Shown in pieces: positions 35,607-45,250 of a stretch of 64,000 nt of DNA. The notes below the pieces were generated by a model, which was not told the origin of the DNA, made no database searches, and was given only the letters and a program-made list of their open reading frames with translations. Source of the DNA: Portibacter marinus (GTDB lineage Bacteria; Bacteroidota; Bacteroidia; Chitinophagales; Saprospiraceae); assembly GCF_021533195.1 (NCBI RefSeq), contig NZ_JAJNKB010000003.1, positions 62,001 through 126,000 on the forward strand, in the 5' to 3' direction. Each line of letters begins with the position of its first letter. The first letter of the stretch is position 1. The position numbers and the translations under genes are program-made.

Positions 35607-38339
35607 ATGCAGACTATGCCAGATTATTCATACGTTTTTAATGCCCATCCTACCTATATAGAAGACATGTACAACAAGTATAAGTCTGATCCTTATCAAG
35701 TTGATCAAGAATGGAGAACCTTTTTCGAAGGTTTTGAATTCGGATCAAATGGAAATGGTACGGTGGATCACGCTCTGAGTAATAGTAATGTGACAAAGGA
35801 GTTTGGCGTACTTTCTATCATACACGGCTATAGAAGTAGAGGGCATCTTTTATCTACTACTAATCCCATTAGAAGTAGAAGAGATAGAAGTCCGCATTTG
35901 TCTCTGAGCGATTATAATCTCGACGAATCTGATCTGGATGACGTATTTGTGGCTGGCGAAGAGATCGGAATGAAAAATGCTACGCTAAAGCAAATTTTGG
36001 ATCAACTTTCGAAAGTTTATACCAGTGACTTAGGTATAGAATATGCCCACATTGAGAATCGTGAAAAGCGACTTTGGTTGAGACAAAAGATCGAAGGAAG
36101 AGATTTAAGTGAAGACTATGGTTTGGGACATGAAAAGCGGGAGCGCATACTTGAAAAGCTGAATGGGGCTACCATTTTTGAGAAATTCTTGCACACCAAA
36201 TATGTTGGTCAAAAGCGTTTTTCACTAGAAGGTGGAGAAACAACCATACCAGCAATTGATGCCATTATCAATACAGGTGCTGCAGATAAAGTTCAGGAGG
36301 TGATCATCGGAATGGCGCATAGGGGAAGGTTAAATGTTTTGGCCAATATTATGGGTAAGACCTACGAAAGCATCTTTAGTGAGTTCGAAGGTACTGCCAT
36401 TCCAGACCTAAGTTTTGGAGACGGTGATGTTAAATATCATTTAGGATTTTCTTCCATGGTGGACACGCCTTCTGGCAAGACCGTTCATTTAAAATTAACG
36501 CCCAATCCTTCTCATTTGGAGGCTGTAAATACGGTAGTCGAAGGCTTTGCCAGAGCTAAGGCTGACATACTTTATGAAAGTGACTATGATCAGATACTTC
36601 CTATTTTGATTCATGGTGATGCTGCACTTGCAGGACAAGGTGTGGTTTTTGAAACGGTGCAGATGAGCAAACTTAAAGGTTACTTTACAGGGGGTACCAT
36701 TCACTTTGTGATCAACAATCAGATTGGCTTTACAACCGACTTTGATGATGCCAGATCATCAACTTATTCTACAGGAGTTGCCAGTATTGTTCAGGCTCCT
36801 GTTTTTCATGTCAATGGCGACAATCCTGACGCTGTGATTTATGCCGCAGAGTTAGCAACTGAATACCGTCAGTTATTTAATAATGACGTCTTCATCGACA
36901 TGGTATGCTATAGAAAACATGGTCATAACGAGGGAGATGATCCTAAATTTACACAACCCCAGATGTATGAATTCATCAACGATCACAAAAGTCCGAGAGA
37001 AATCTACGCTGAAAAATTGATGCAATCCAATGAAGTAGACAAAGGAACCGCTGAAAAGCTGGAAGAAGAATTCTGGAATACCCTTCAGGACAGACTGGAT
37101 CTTGTCAAAGAGAAAGATCTTCCATACACCTATCAGGAGCCAGAGCAAGCGTGGAGATCATTGACAAAGAAAACGGAGGCTAAAGATTATCTTCAATCTC
37201 CTAAAACAGGGATTACTAAGAAAAACGTAGATAAAATTCTGGACCATTTAATGTCCGTACCTGAAGATTTTACTCTGCTTAGTAAAATCAATCGTTTGCA
37301 AAAAGGTAAGCAAAAATTACTGGATGACAATAAATTAGATTGGGCATTGGCAGAATTATTGGCTTATGGTTCAATTCTGATAGAGGGTAAGAATGTCAGA
37401 ATGAGTGGCCAGGATGTAAAGCGAGGTACTTTTTCCCACAGACACGCTATTTTCAACGATGCCAAGACTTACGAAGATTACAATCGATTGAGCGGTATTA
37501 CTGAGGATCAGGGCAGATTTATGATTTACAATTCTTTGCTTTCCGAATTTGGAGTTTTAGGTTTTGAATACGGATATTCTTTAGCAACACCTGACGCTTT
37601 AGTACTTTGGGAAGCCCAGTTTGGTGATTTCGCCAATGGTGCTCAGACCATTTTTGATCAGTTCATCAGTGCGGGAGAGAGTAAGTGGCAAAGGATGAGC
37701 GGCATCGTCATGCTCTTGCCTCATGGGTATGAAGGTCAAGGACCTGAACATTCATCAGCAAGACTAGAGCGATATCTGGCAGCCTGTGCCGAATATAATT
37801 TGACGGTAGCCAACATAACCACTCCAGCCAACTTTTTTCATGCGCTGCGAAGACAGTTAGCCAGGCCTTTTCGAAAACCATTGGTTGTGATGTCTCCAAA
37901 ATCGCTGTTAAGGCATCCACTTTGTGTTTCAGACAAATCTGAGTTTACTTCGAATCACAGATTTCAGGAGGTGATCACAGATCATGAAACCGTATCAAAA
38001 ACCAAGAGGGTTGTATTATGTAGTGGCAAGGTTTACTACGACATTTTGGAGAAAAAGCAGGAAAACAAACGCGATGATGTCGTCTTGGTCAGACTTGAAC
38101 AACTTTATCCATTTCCTGAGAATCAAATTAAGGAGATTTTTGAAAAATATAAGAAAGCTGACTTTTTGTGGGTTCAGGAAGAACCTAAGAACATGGGAGC
38201 CTGGTACTTTATTTTAAATCAATTAAGAGAGACCAATATTCAGGTCATCTCTAGAAAAGCAAGCGCTTCTCCCGCCACAGGGTTTAAGAAAGTGCATGAT
38301 AAAGAGCAGGCAGAGTTGGTGGATAGAGCTTTGGGGTAA
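35607..38339 (+). CDS. sucA: 2-oxoglutarate dehydrogenase E1 component
   Basis: 910 aa thiamine-diphosphate enzyme decarboxylating 2-oxoglutarate. N-terminal E2-binding start (YSYVFNAHPTYIEDMYNKYKSDP), HRGRLNVLANIMGK (about 231), the ThDP loop in LPILIHGDAALAGQG followed by INNQIGFTT, HGHNEGDDPKFTQPQMY, and the C-terminal LLPHGYEGQGPEHSSARLERYL are all present. A second Met (residue 4) is an alternative start. sucB is not adjacent, so the E2 gene must be elsewhere. Stop is 15 bp from the convergent GHMP kinase stop. Confidence 0.95.
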   Translation: MQTMPDYSYVFNAHPTYIEDMYNKYKSDPYQVDQEWRTFFEGFEFGSNGNGTVDHALSNSNVTKEFGVLSIIHGYRSRGHLLSTTNPIRSRRDRSPHLSLSDYNLDESDLDDVFVAGEEIGMKNATLKQILDQLSKVYTSDLGIEYAHIENREKRLWLRQKIEGRDLSEDYGLGHEKRERILEKLNGATIFEKFLHTKYVGQKRFSLEGGETTIPAIDAIINTGAADKVQEVIIGMAHRGRLNVLANIMGKTYESIFSEFEGTAIPDLSFGDGDVKYHLGFSSMVDTPSGKTVHLKLTPNPSHLEAVNTVVEGFARAKADILYESDYDQILPILIHGDAALAGQGVVFETVQMSKLKGYFTGGTIHFVINNQIGFTTDFDDARSSTYSTGVASIVQAPVFHVNGDNPDAVIYAAELATEYRQLFNNDVFIDMVCYRKHGHNEGDDPKFTQPQMYEFINDHKSPREIYAEKLMQSNEVDKGTAEKLEEEFWNTLQDRLDLVKEKDLPYTYQEPEQAWRSLTKKTEAKDYLQSPKTGITKKNVDKILDHLMSVPEDFTLLSKINRLQKGKQKLLDDNKLDWALAELLAYGSILIEGKNVRMSGQDVKRGTFSHRHAIFNDAKTYEDYNRLSGITEDQGRFMIYNSLLSEFGVLGFEYGYSLATPDALVLWEAQFGDFANGAQTIFDQFISAGESKWQRMSGIVMLLPHGYEGQGPEHSSARLERYLAACAEYNLTVANITTPANFFHALRRQLARPFRKPLVVMSPKSLLRHPLCVSDKSEFTSNHRFQEVITDHETVSKTKRVVLCSGKVYYDILEKKQENKRDDVVLVRLEQLYPFPENQIKEIFEKYKKADFLWVQEEPKNMGAWYFILNQLRETNIQVISRKASASPATGFKKVHDKEQAELVDRALG

Positions 38340-38354
38340 TAGCAAATTGTGGTG

Positions 38355-39272
38355 TTATAGTACAAATTCCTTATATGGAATAGAGGTGTCTAAGCCTTTG
38401 CTCTTAAAGTATTGAGCAACTTCTTGGCTATCCATTTCAGAAGCTGCCAACACAAAGTCTCCCCCCCAGGCACCTAATGATTTTATAGCACCATTGAAGT
38501 CGGAAAAATGGGTGACTTTACATGCTTCCAGCTTCAAATTCTTAGCTACTAATTCTTCGGCTTCATTGATTAAGGATATGAAATCTTTCAATGAATTGCA
38601 TTTCTGAAACGCACATGCTATGTCAGTAGAGTGCTTAACAAATGAGGATTTATTTTTGACTGTCTTAGTGTAGTATTTAATTCCTTCTTCAGAAGATTGC
38701 TTCCTACCTAAATACACAAAATAGAGTTGATCGGCGAAATTGGGTTCGAAATCGATTTCTTCCCAATTAATCGTGCCATCTTCCAATTGGTAGTAAATAG
38801 GACCATCCGCCCCAGCACAAGCGACATCATAACCTGAGCCGTTACTGTACTTAAAGTGAAGTAAAAGTGGATGAACATCAGCCCATTGAGCAACAAGGTA
38901 GGTCAATGAAGAACTCGAACCCAGGCCCCAGTTATTCGGAAATTCCAAACGAGTTTCCACCTTGAAACCATTCCATTTAGATAAAAATTCAGAATTGAGA
39001 CGGACCGCATTTTTCAAAAGCTTTTTAAGCTTGAGGGCCATTTCTTCATCGGATGTTTTAATAGGAGAAAAATCAAAAAGGGATATCTGAGCTGAAAACC
39101 ATTCTTGACCATTGGAATCCAAAGCTTTCCAGATAATATCTGATCCTTTATTCTGTTTAAAGGAGAGAGACTGTCCTTTCTGGGTCGGCAAAGCTATCGC
39201 TTTAGCGCCATCTAATACTGCATATTCACCAGTTAGCAGTACTTTACCGTGAGCGTAAAAGTTGCCTTTAAT
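38355..39272 (-). CDS. GHMP kinase (GYDIA type), mevalonate-pathway-like, apparent ATT start
   Basis: Kinase of the GHMP superfamily with GNWGLGSSSSLTYL-like ATP loop (NNWGLGSSSS) and the GYDVACAG motif that defines this Bacteroidota group; probably phosphorylates a mevalonate-pathway intermediate. The N-terminal strand FYAHGKVLLTGEYAVLDGA lies upstream of the first in-frame TTG (39191). Between it and the upstream in-frame TAA there is no ATG, GTG or TTG; the best start is ATT at 39272-39270 (305 aa, I-K-G-N-F-Y-A-H-G-K), one base from ATG. Either a rare AUU start, a start-codon mutation or a base error. Confidence 0.82.
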   Translation of the reverse strand: MKGNFYAHGKVLLTGEYAVLDGAKAIALPTQKGQSLSFKQNKGSDIIWKALDSNGQEWFSAQISLFDFSPIKTSDEEMALKLKKLLKNAVRLNSEFLSKWNGFKVETRLEFPNNWGLGSSSSLTYLVAQWADVHPLLLHFKYSNGSGYDVACAGADGPIYYQLEDGTINWEEIDFEPNFADQLYFVYLGRKQSSEEGIKYYTKTVKNKSSFVKHSTDIACAFQKCNSLKDFISLINEAEELVAKNLKLEACKVTHFSDFNGAIKSLGAWGGDFVLAASEMDSQEVAQYFKSKGLDTSIPYKEFVL

Positions 39273-39384
39273 GTTCGTGGGTTTTCGTTAATCTACAAAA
39301 CTTAACGAATGTAACAAATTAAAAAATTCTATATATTATTATTGTAGATATATTTTTAGAATTTAAGATTTGATGGAGAGCTTA

Positions 39385-39534
39385 CAAATCAAACTTTGTC
39401 AAAACACAAAGGCAGTATTGCTTGCAAATAAAATTTGCAAGTCTCAAGGGTAGTACTTATAGCAAATATTCTCAAGTCCTGAGGGTGGTACTTTTCCAAA
39501 TGAATTTTGCAATTCCCGAGGGCAGCGATTCTTG
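39385..39534. repeat. Degenerate tandem repeat, four copies of 34-40 bp
   Basis: Copies begin with CAAAT at 39385, 39425, 39463 and 39497. Copies 2-4 then share a CTCAAG/GCAATTC-like stretch and a GAGGGT(A/G)GTACTT-like core (variant GAGGGCAGCGATTCTT in copy 4; AAAGGCAGTATTGCTT in copy 1). Unit lengths are 40, 38, 34 and 38, not multiples of three, so it is not coding. The rest of the 39273-39617 gap is AT-rich with no gene. Confidence 0.6.
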
Positions 39535-39617
39535 AAATAAAACCTGAGCGTTTCAAGCTCACAACCATCCAGGTCAATAAGAAATAACCTTAAACTGACT
39601 TTCCTATTCCGTCGCTA

Positions 39618-40331
39618 CTAATCCTGACGAGCAAATACCCTTCTTAATAAATCCGTTGTCCTTGCACTAATGTTCTCTCGAATATTCAATTCCTCTCGTT
39701 CAATTCGGTCAAACAATGCCACCAGCGCTTTCTGTGTAATATACTGCTCCAGCCTTGGATTCATCTTTTGGACAAATGGTATCTTATTATAAGCATTCAC
39801 TGCATCCTCCCAATAGTCCAGCGCATTGTATTTATTCAATGCATTTACAATGACCGGTTCAAATTCTCCCACCAAGGGATCATAAGTTTTTGCGTTCAGA
39901 TACATGGTTGCAGCATTTCGATCTCCCATCAATATGCCCATGGCATCATTAATTGTCATGGTTCTAATCGCATTGACAAAAATTGGACTTGCCGTCTTCA
40001 CCGCATCTTCAGCTGCATGATTAATCTTCTCGAGTACCACCTCTTCAACATTCTGAAATCCTGGTACTAATTCCAATTTTTCAACCAACTTTTGAGCCTC
40101 CTCGGGTAAGAATATCTTATAATCCGTTTTGTAAAAACCATCTGTACTACTAAGATATTGAACACCCTTATCTACGCCCTGATCTAAGGCCTGTTTCAAA
40201 CCATTGGCTATTTCTTCCGACGTCAAGTCTCCAGAGGCAGCTTCTGCAGCATCCAATACACGCTGCAATGTAGCTTGATCACATGACCAAAAACCCACCA
40301 TCATCAAACCCAATACGATTAACTTTCTCAT
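39618..40331 (-). CDS. DUF4197 lipoprotein
   Basis: 237 aa with lipobox FWSC (Cys17). The DUF4197 pattern is clear: EEIANGLKQALDQGVDKGVQYLS (about 40), YKIFLPEEAQKL, TINDAMGILMGDRNAATMYL (about 126) and a C-terminal ALVALFDRIEREE. Largely alpha-helical, membrane-anchored, function unknown. Confidence 0.85.
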   Translation of the reverse strand: MRKLIVLGLMMVGFWSCDQATLQRVLDAAEAASGDLTSEEIANGLKQALDQGVDKGVQYLSSTDGFYKTDYKIFLPEEAQKLVEKLELVPGFQNVEEVVLEKINHAAEDAVKTASPIFVNAIRTMTINDAMGILMGDRNAATMYLNAKTYDPLVGEFEPVIVNALNKYNALDYWEDAVNAYNKIPFVQKMNPRLEQYITQKALVALFDRIEREELNIRENISARTTDLLRRVFARQD

Positions 40332-40386
40332 AACCTATCTTTTTACCATAAACCAAAAACCATCCAAAATCATCGTTATGTAAATG

Positions 40387-40734
40387 TTAATTAGAATACT
40401 CAATAACAGATTTCTGGACTTTACCTCCAAGTTGAACGCCTATTTTATGCAGCTTTAGATCCACTTTTTCAATGATATCAAATTTCGTCTTCAACTTATT
40501 TACGATATTATAAGCCACAGTCTCAAGTAATTGTTTGGGCTCCCTCATCTCCTTCTTGCAAATCATGTAGATATTTTCATAATTGACCGTATCGTGAATA
40601 TCCTCTGAGTCAACTAAGTCACTTTTGAGTTCCACATAGACATCCAACAAAAATTGGCTCCCCATTTTCCTTTCGGATTCATAATATCCATGAAATGCAT
40701 GAAATTCCATACCTTCTAATCCTATTCTTGTCAT
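40387..40734 (-). CDS. folB: Dihydroneopterin aldolase
   Basis: 115 aa tunnelling-fold enzyme of folate synthesis: converts 7,8-dihydroneopterin to 6-hydroxymethyl-dihydropterin and glycolaldehyde. MEFHAFHGYYESERKMGSQF (His/Tyr region, about 10-28), TVNYENIYMICKKEM, LLETVAYNI with the catalytic Glu, and a C-terminal KLHKIGVQLGGKV with the catalytic Lys. Standard length. Confidence 0.93.
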   Translation of the reverse strand: MTRIGLEGMEFHAFHGYYESERKMGSQFLLDVYVELKSDLVDSEDIHDTVNYENIYMICKKEMREPKQLLETVAYNIVNKLKTKFDIIEKVDLKLHKIGVQLGGKVQKSVIEYSN

Positions 40735-40747
40735 AATTTAACAGATT

Positions 40748-42484
40748 TTACCAGCTTCCGCCGCCGCCGCCGCCGAAACCGCCGCCACTAAATCCTCCCC
40801 CACTACTGAATCCGCCGCCACTACTACTGAAAGCAGACCCACCGCTAGAAGTTTCTATTTTTGGAAAAGTGGTGAACGCTTTTGTCATTTCATTGGTCTC
40901 AAAACTTCGGCTAAAATCAATAAAGTTGGGAACAACCCACACACCCATATGATAAGCTTCATACCAGGAGGGTGCCCGTGTACTTATTTTTTCATACGTT
41001 TTGAGCCATTGTTTGTCGTAACCAAATGCAACTGCATAAGGCAGCATGTGACTAAAATAATTTGGATCCTGATTACTAAGCCTCTGTACTTCCTCGTCAT
41101 CTCCTGCCTTCAGAAACTCAGCCAATCCTAAAAGGTGCTCGTGAATTTCCTGACCATATTCCGACAACGATGCTGTGAAGAATGAAAATCCAAAGCAAAA
41201 TATTCCTATCACTATGATTCCTATTCCGAATATAAGATAAGGTGTAAAAATCGTTATCCATAAACCCGCAGCAGCCGCCAGACTACAGATGATAGGCCAG
41301 CGCCAGGACTTAAACCAGTAAACGTAATTGGGATCATAATATCCGGCATTTTCAATTTCTTTAGCCAATTGACCCTTAACTTGAAAATATACAGGACCGT
41401 ATTTGTGCTGTGCTTCTGAAAAAGAAACCACACCACTTTGCTCAAAAATGGCATCAAAAAAGGTATGCTCATATTCAGGAAATTCCGGTGGTAAATCCTT
41501 CAACTTTACCAACTGCATATCCCCATCTTCCAGTCCCCGTACCTTGATGAATCCCTCCGTTGCCCAGTAGGGAATTAAAGAGATCACATCCCGTTTATGA
41601 ACTTTGTGGTCAATGTACGCTCCCACATGTGCTGAAGTCAAACCTTTCGGTGGATAATACTTTGGCACGATCGGCTCATGGGACTTATTGGCATTTCTTC
41701 TTCTTTTCCACCACTCTCTAATGATGCCCAATAAAAAAATCGGGAAAGCAATGAACCACCATTTGTTCTTATCCTTATCGATCTCAAAACCACCTCCTGT
41801 GAAACGACTTGATTTTTCCTTGATCTCTTCATAGGTCGGAATATTGTCAAAGTAACCTAATGGCAACTTCAATGCTGCAGTAACGCCATCTTTTCGATTT
41901 AGTGGTCGAGTCAATTGGCCCTTTAGTGTGTTGCCTGAGTAATCATAAATGATGTCATTTGCCTCACTATCATATTCACCTACCCATAGACCAACATCTT
42001 CCGACCTTAATGGGATCGGTTCAGGTAAGATTACTTTGAAGAAAACATTCTGAATGGGTACCTCCCAACTGTTGCCAGTGAGGTTCCAATAAATCTCTGC
42101 ATGTTCATCATACGCGATGACAGTTTGATCCACCGTATATTGAATCTCATAATGCTGAGGCCCAGTGAGATAAACCAATGCATCCCCAATTCTTATTCTT
42201 TTCTCATGTTGAACATCGGTTACGTGAAACTTATGCCCTGGCACCTCTATATTTTCGATAGGGGCGCTGTGATTAACTCCATCAAAATCATACCTCGTAG
42301 GTATCACCCTAAAAATCCCCCTACTCTCTTTTAGAAAATTGACATCAATCTTTTCTGTGATGTCCAGCACACCATCTCTGGTTACTCTGACTTCTACATT
42401 AAATGAGTCAATGACAAATGTCTGTGTTTTGGCCTGAAACAGACTAAGTAAAAACAGTGCAAAAAGACTGAAGAAGCGTCCCAT
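40748..42484 (-). CDS. DUF2207 membrane protein with Gly/Ser-rich tail
   Basis: 578 aa. Signal peptide (FSLFALFLLSLFQAKTQ), an extracytoplasmic beta-rich domain (about 20-215; DUF2207 motif VRVTRDGVLDITEKIDVNF and RGIFRVIPTRYD), a membrane helix near 246, a winged-type domain around 290-370, two more helices (about 395-440) and a tail ending in a run of SGGGFSSGGGFSGGGFGGGG with a final Trp. The same architecture is found in many bacteria; role unknown. It ends 13 bp before folB. Confidence 0.85.
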   Translation of the reverse strand: MGRFFSLFALFLLSLFQAKTQTFVIDSFNVEVRVTRDGVLDITEKIDVNFLKESRGIFRVIPTRYDFDGVNHSAPIENIEVPGHKFHVTDVQHEKRIRIGDALVYLTGPQHYEIQYTVDQTVIAYDEHAEIYWNLTGNSWEVPIQNVFFKVILPEPIPLRSEDVGLWVGEYDSEANDIIYDYSGNTLKGQLTRPLNRKDGVTAALKLPLGYFDNIPTYEEIKEKSSRFTGGGFEIDKDKNKWWFIAFPIFLLGIIREWWKRRRNANKSHEPIVPKYYPPKGLTSAHVGAYIDHKVHKRDVISLIPYWATEGFIKVRGLEDGDMQLVKLKDLPPEFPEYEHTFFDAIFEQSGVVSFSEAQHKYGPVYFQVKGQLAKEIENAGYYDPNYVYWFKSWRWPIICSLAAAAGLWITIFTPYLIFGIGIIVIGIFCFGFSFFTASLSEYGQEIHEHLLGLAEFLKAGDDEEVQRLSNQDPNYFSHMLPYAVAFGYDKQWLKTYEKISTRAPSWYEAYHMGVWVVPNFIDFSRSFETNEMTKAFTTFPKIETSSGGSAFSSSGGGFSSGGGFSGGGFGGGGGGSW

Positions 42485-42619
42485 ATTAATTCTTAATGTT
42501 ATTTATAGCAATCAATCCTTTAAAACTCAAAAACTAATCTTTAATTCCAAGAAATAAAAGAAATAGATGAAAATATCTAAATGTTCTACAAATCTTATTC
42601 AATATAATTTCGTTCTGCT

Positions 42620-42627
42620 TATACTTG
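42620..42627 (+). promoter_or_regulatory. -7-like box upstream of the glutaryl-CoA dehydrogenase gene
   Basis: TATACTTG, one mismatch from TAnnTTTG, 22 nt before the start. Confidence 0.35.
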
Positions 42628-42649
42628 CATACACAATTAAAAAGAACAC

Positions 42650-43870
42650 ATGGGACAAAATGACACCATCAGCGAAGATGTAAAGTTTTCTACTAAAACG
42701 GACCAATACGAAGGTCACGACTATTATAATCTGGATGATTTGTTATCTGAGGACCATTTATTGGCCAGAGATGCAGTGCGAGCATGGGTTAAGCAAGAGG
42801 TAAGTCCCATCATTGAACATTACTCTAACAAGGCTGAATGTCCGACCCAATTATTTAAAGGTCTTGCTGAAATAGGTGCTTATGGACCATCGATCCCCAC
42901 TCAATACGGAGGAGGGGGAATGGATGAGATTGCCTATGGAGTCATTATGCAAGAGTTAGAAAGAGGCGATTCTGGGGTGAGGTCAATGGCCTCTGTACAG
43001 GGTTCATTGGTGATGTATCCCATTTACAGATTTGGATCAGAAGAACAGCGGATGAAATACTTGCCTAAGTTAGGAAGCGGTGAATTGATAGGTTGTTTTG
43101 GATTGACTGAACCGGATCATGGTTCTAATCCGAGTGGAATGGTCACTAACATCAAAGATGATGGTGATGCTTACATTCTGAACGGTGCAAAGATGTGGAT
43201 CACTAACTCTCCTGTTGCAGACATCGCGGTGGTATGGGCCAAAGACGAGGAAGGAGTGGTTCGAGGACTGATCGTAGAAAAAGACATGGAAGGATTCACT
43301 GCGCCTGAAATACATGGTAAATGGTCTTTGAGAGCTTCAATTACAGGAGAATTGGTTTTTGAAGACGTAAGAGTCCCTAAATCAAATGTACTTCCGAATG
43401 TTACCGGCTTGAAAGGTCCCCTTTCCTGCCTATCCAAAGCCAGATTTGGAATTGCCTGGGGTGCTATCGGAGCAGCATTAGATTGTTATGACTCAGCTTT
43501 GCGCTATTCTCTGGAACGAGAACAATTTGGAAAACCCATCGGTGGATTTCAATTGACCCAAAAGAAATTGGCTGAGATGATCACTGAAATTACCAAGGCC
43601 CAATTGTTAGCCTGGAGACTAGGCACCTTAGCCAATGAAGGGAAGGCAACACCTGCTCAGATTTCCATGGCCAAAAGAAACAATGTCCATATGGCGCTGG
43701 AAATTGCAAGAGAAGCCCGACAGATACATGGAGGAATGGGCATTACAAATGAGTATCCAGTTATGCGTCATATGATGAATCTTGAGACCGTCTTAACATA
43801 CGAAGGTACACACGATATTCATTTGCTGATAACAGGTATGGATGTGACCGGTCTCAACGCCTTTAAGTAA
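42650..43870 (+). CDS. gcdH: Acyl-CoA dehydrogenase, glutaryl-CoA dehydrogenase type
   Basis: 406 aa FAD enzyme; oxidises and decarboxylates glutaryl-CoA to crotonyl-CoA in lysine/tryptophan breakdown. GELIGCFGLTEPDHGSNPSGM (FAD loop, about 144), KMWITNSPVADIAVVWAK, and the catalytic Glu in TVLTYEGTHDIHLLITGMDVTG (about 385) match GCDH rather than short-chain dehydrogenases. Single gene. It belongs to the same metabolic theme as tryptophanase only loosely. Confidence 0.88.
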   Translation: MGQNDTISEDVKFSTKTDQYEGHDYYNLDDLLSEDHLLARDAVRAWVKQEVSPIIEHYSNKAECPTQLFKGLAEIGAYGPSIPTQYGGGGMDEIAYGVIMQELERGDSGVRSMASVQGSLVMYPIYRFGSEEQRMKYLPKLGSGELIGCFGLTEPDHGSNPSGMVTNIKDDGDAYILNGAKMWITNSPVADIAVVWAKDEEGVVRGLIVEKDMEGFTAPEIHGKWSLRASITGELVFEDVRVPKSNVLPNVTGLKGPLSCLSKARFGIAWGAIGAALDCYDSALRYSLEREQFGKPIGGFQLTQKKLAEMITEITKAQLLAWRLGTLANEGKATPAQISMAKRNNVHMALEIAREARQIHGGMGITNEYPVMRHMMNLETVLTYEGTHDIHLLITGMDVTGLNAFK

Positions 43871-43975
43871 TTTGGTTAATGAATTCTTAAAGACATTAAC
43901 CAGGCAACTTTTTGGCAATTCTGACGCTTTTATATTAGTTAAGTGTTAAATTAGGCAACGCTAGAACAAGACCTT

Positions 43976-45178
43976 ATGAATTTTTTTTCAGCTTTTTATA
44001 TACTATTTTTTTTACTACTTGGGGTTTATGCCAATGGGCAGCAAGAAGTTATATATTTAAAGAATCCTTCATTTGAAGGAGTGCCACGAGCAGGCGCCAC
44101 TTCTTACGAGGGCATTTCAGCAGCCGGTTGGATCGATTGTGGAGGTATACGTTTTCCTGATGAAACACCGCCTGATATTCATCCAGGCAATTTTTTCCGT
44201 GTAAAAAAAGCACCTCAGGATGGCAAAACATATATAGGTTTGGTTGCAAGAGATAATGAGTCCTGGGAATCTGTCAGCCAGTTGCTAAGCGAACCTATGA
44301 AGGCCAATCAATGCTACGAATTTGATCTGTACATGGCCAGATCCGACAACTATGTGAATAGAATGTTTGATATAGAGACTTTTAGCAGTGATGAAATAAA
44401 ATCGCAGAGTGAAGCCCTTGTGCTTAGAGTCTACGGTGGTCTCAGACCATGCGAAAAAAAACAACTCTTGGCTGAATCAGAATTGGTCAGTAATACAGAT
44501 TGGAAAAATTTCAAATTTAACTTTGAAGCCAATTCAAATTTATATTACATCACTTTCGAGGCTTTTTACAAAACGCCTGTTCTTTTACCATATAATGGGA
44601 ATTTGCTGATCGATAATATTTCGCCTATCAGGCAAATTGCATGTCCAGGAGAAGAACCAATTATTGCTGAAACACCCCCACCGCCTCCTCCCCGAACAGA
44701 AGTTAAAACACAACCAAAGGCTGATCCTGTAGAACCAGAGATTGCCAAACAAGAAGTAACCGAAATTCCTACAAGGCCTGAAAAAAAAGAAAAGTTGATC
44801 ACTCAGGAACTTAATAATAGGGTTGTTGCAGGACAAACAATCAAGATCAATAATCTGTATTTTGAAGCAGATACATCATCCATCAATGAGGAATCTTACG
44901 AGGCTTTGGAAGAACTTTTTGATTTCCTTCAAGAAAACCCAGGTGTCAGAATAGAGATAGGTGGTCATACCAATGGTATTCCTCTTCCTGAATATTGTGA
45001 TAGACTTTCGACAGCGAGAGCCAAGGAGGTAGCAGAATATATCATTCGAAAAGGTGTAAAACCCAGTCGAGTTGAATATAAGGGTTATGGTAAAAGGAAA
45101 CCGATCGCAACTAACAAAACTAAAGAAGGGAGAAGAAGAAATCAGCGGGTAGAGATTACCATCTTAAATGTAAATTAG
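43976..45178 (+). CDS. OmpA-family outer-membrane/peptidoglycan-associated protein
   Basis: 400 aa. Signal peptide (FFSAFYILFFLLLGVYANG), an N-terminal galactose-binding-like beta domain (about 22-225), a proline-rich linker (TPPPPPPRTEVKTQPKA) and a C-terminal OmpA domain (about 285-400) with IEIGGHTNGIPL, CDRLSTARAKEVAEYI and RRNQRVEITIL, which bind peptidoglycan meso-DAP. Likely an anchor between outer membrane and cell wall. Confidence 0.88.
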   Translation: MNFFSAFYILFFLLLGVYANGQQEVIYLKNPSFEGVPRAGATSYEGISAAGWIDCGGIRFPDETPPDIHPGNFFRVKKAPQDGKTYIGLVARDNESWESVSQLLSEPMKANQCYEFDLYMARSDNYVNRMFDIETFSSDEIKSQSEALVLRVYGGLRPCEKKQLLAESELVSNTDWKNFKFNFEANSNLYYITFEAFYKTPVLLPYNGNLLIDNISPIRQIACPGEEPIIAETPPPPPPRTEVKTQPKADPVEPEIAKQEVTEIPTRPEKKEKLITQELNNRVVAGQTIKINNLYFEADTSSINEESYEALEELFDFLQENPGVRIEIGGHTNGIPLPEYCDRLSTARAKEVAEYIIRKGVKPSRVEYKGYGKRKPIATNKTKEGRRRNQRVEITILNVN

Positions 45179-45250
45179 GATTGAGAACTATAATCCAGGG
45201 AAATCTCTGATTAATTGCTTAGGCAAACTCTTTATACATTTGAGCTTGTT

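Noticed and set aside
39389-39577. 62-codon minus-strand ORF across the tandem repeats
   Set aside because: The repeat unit lengths shift frame between copies, so the protein would not be repetitive; no support for translation.
14293-43979. CAAGACCTTATGA at the start codons of the RND adaptor and OmpA-family genes
   Set aside because: A 13-base match is within chance expectation and the upstream DNA is not otherwise alike.
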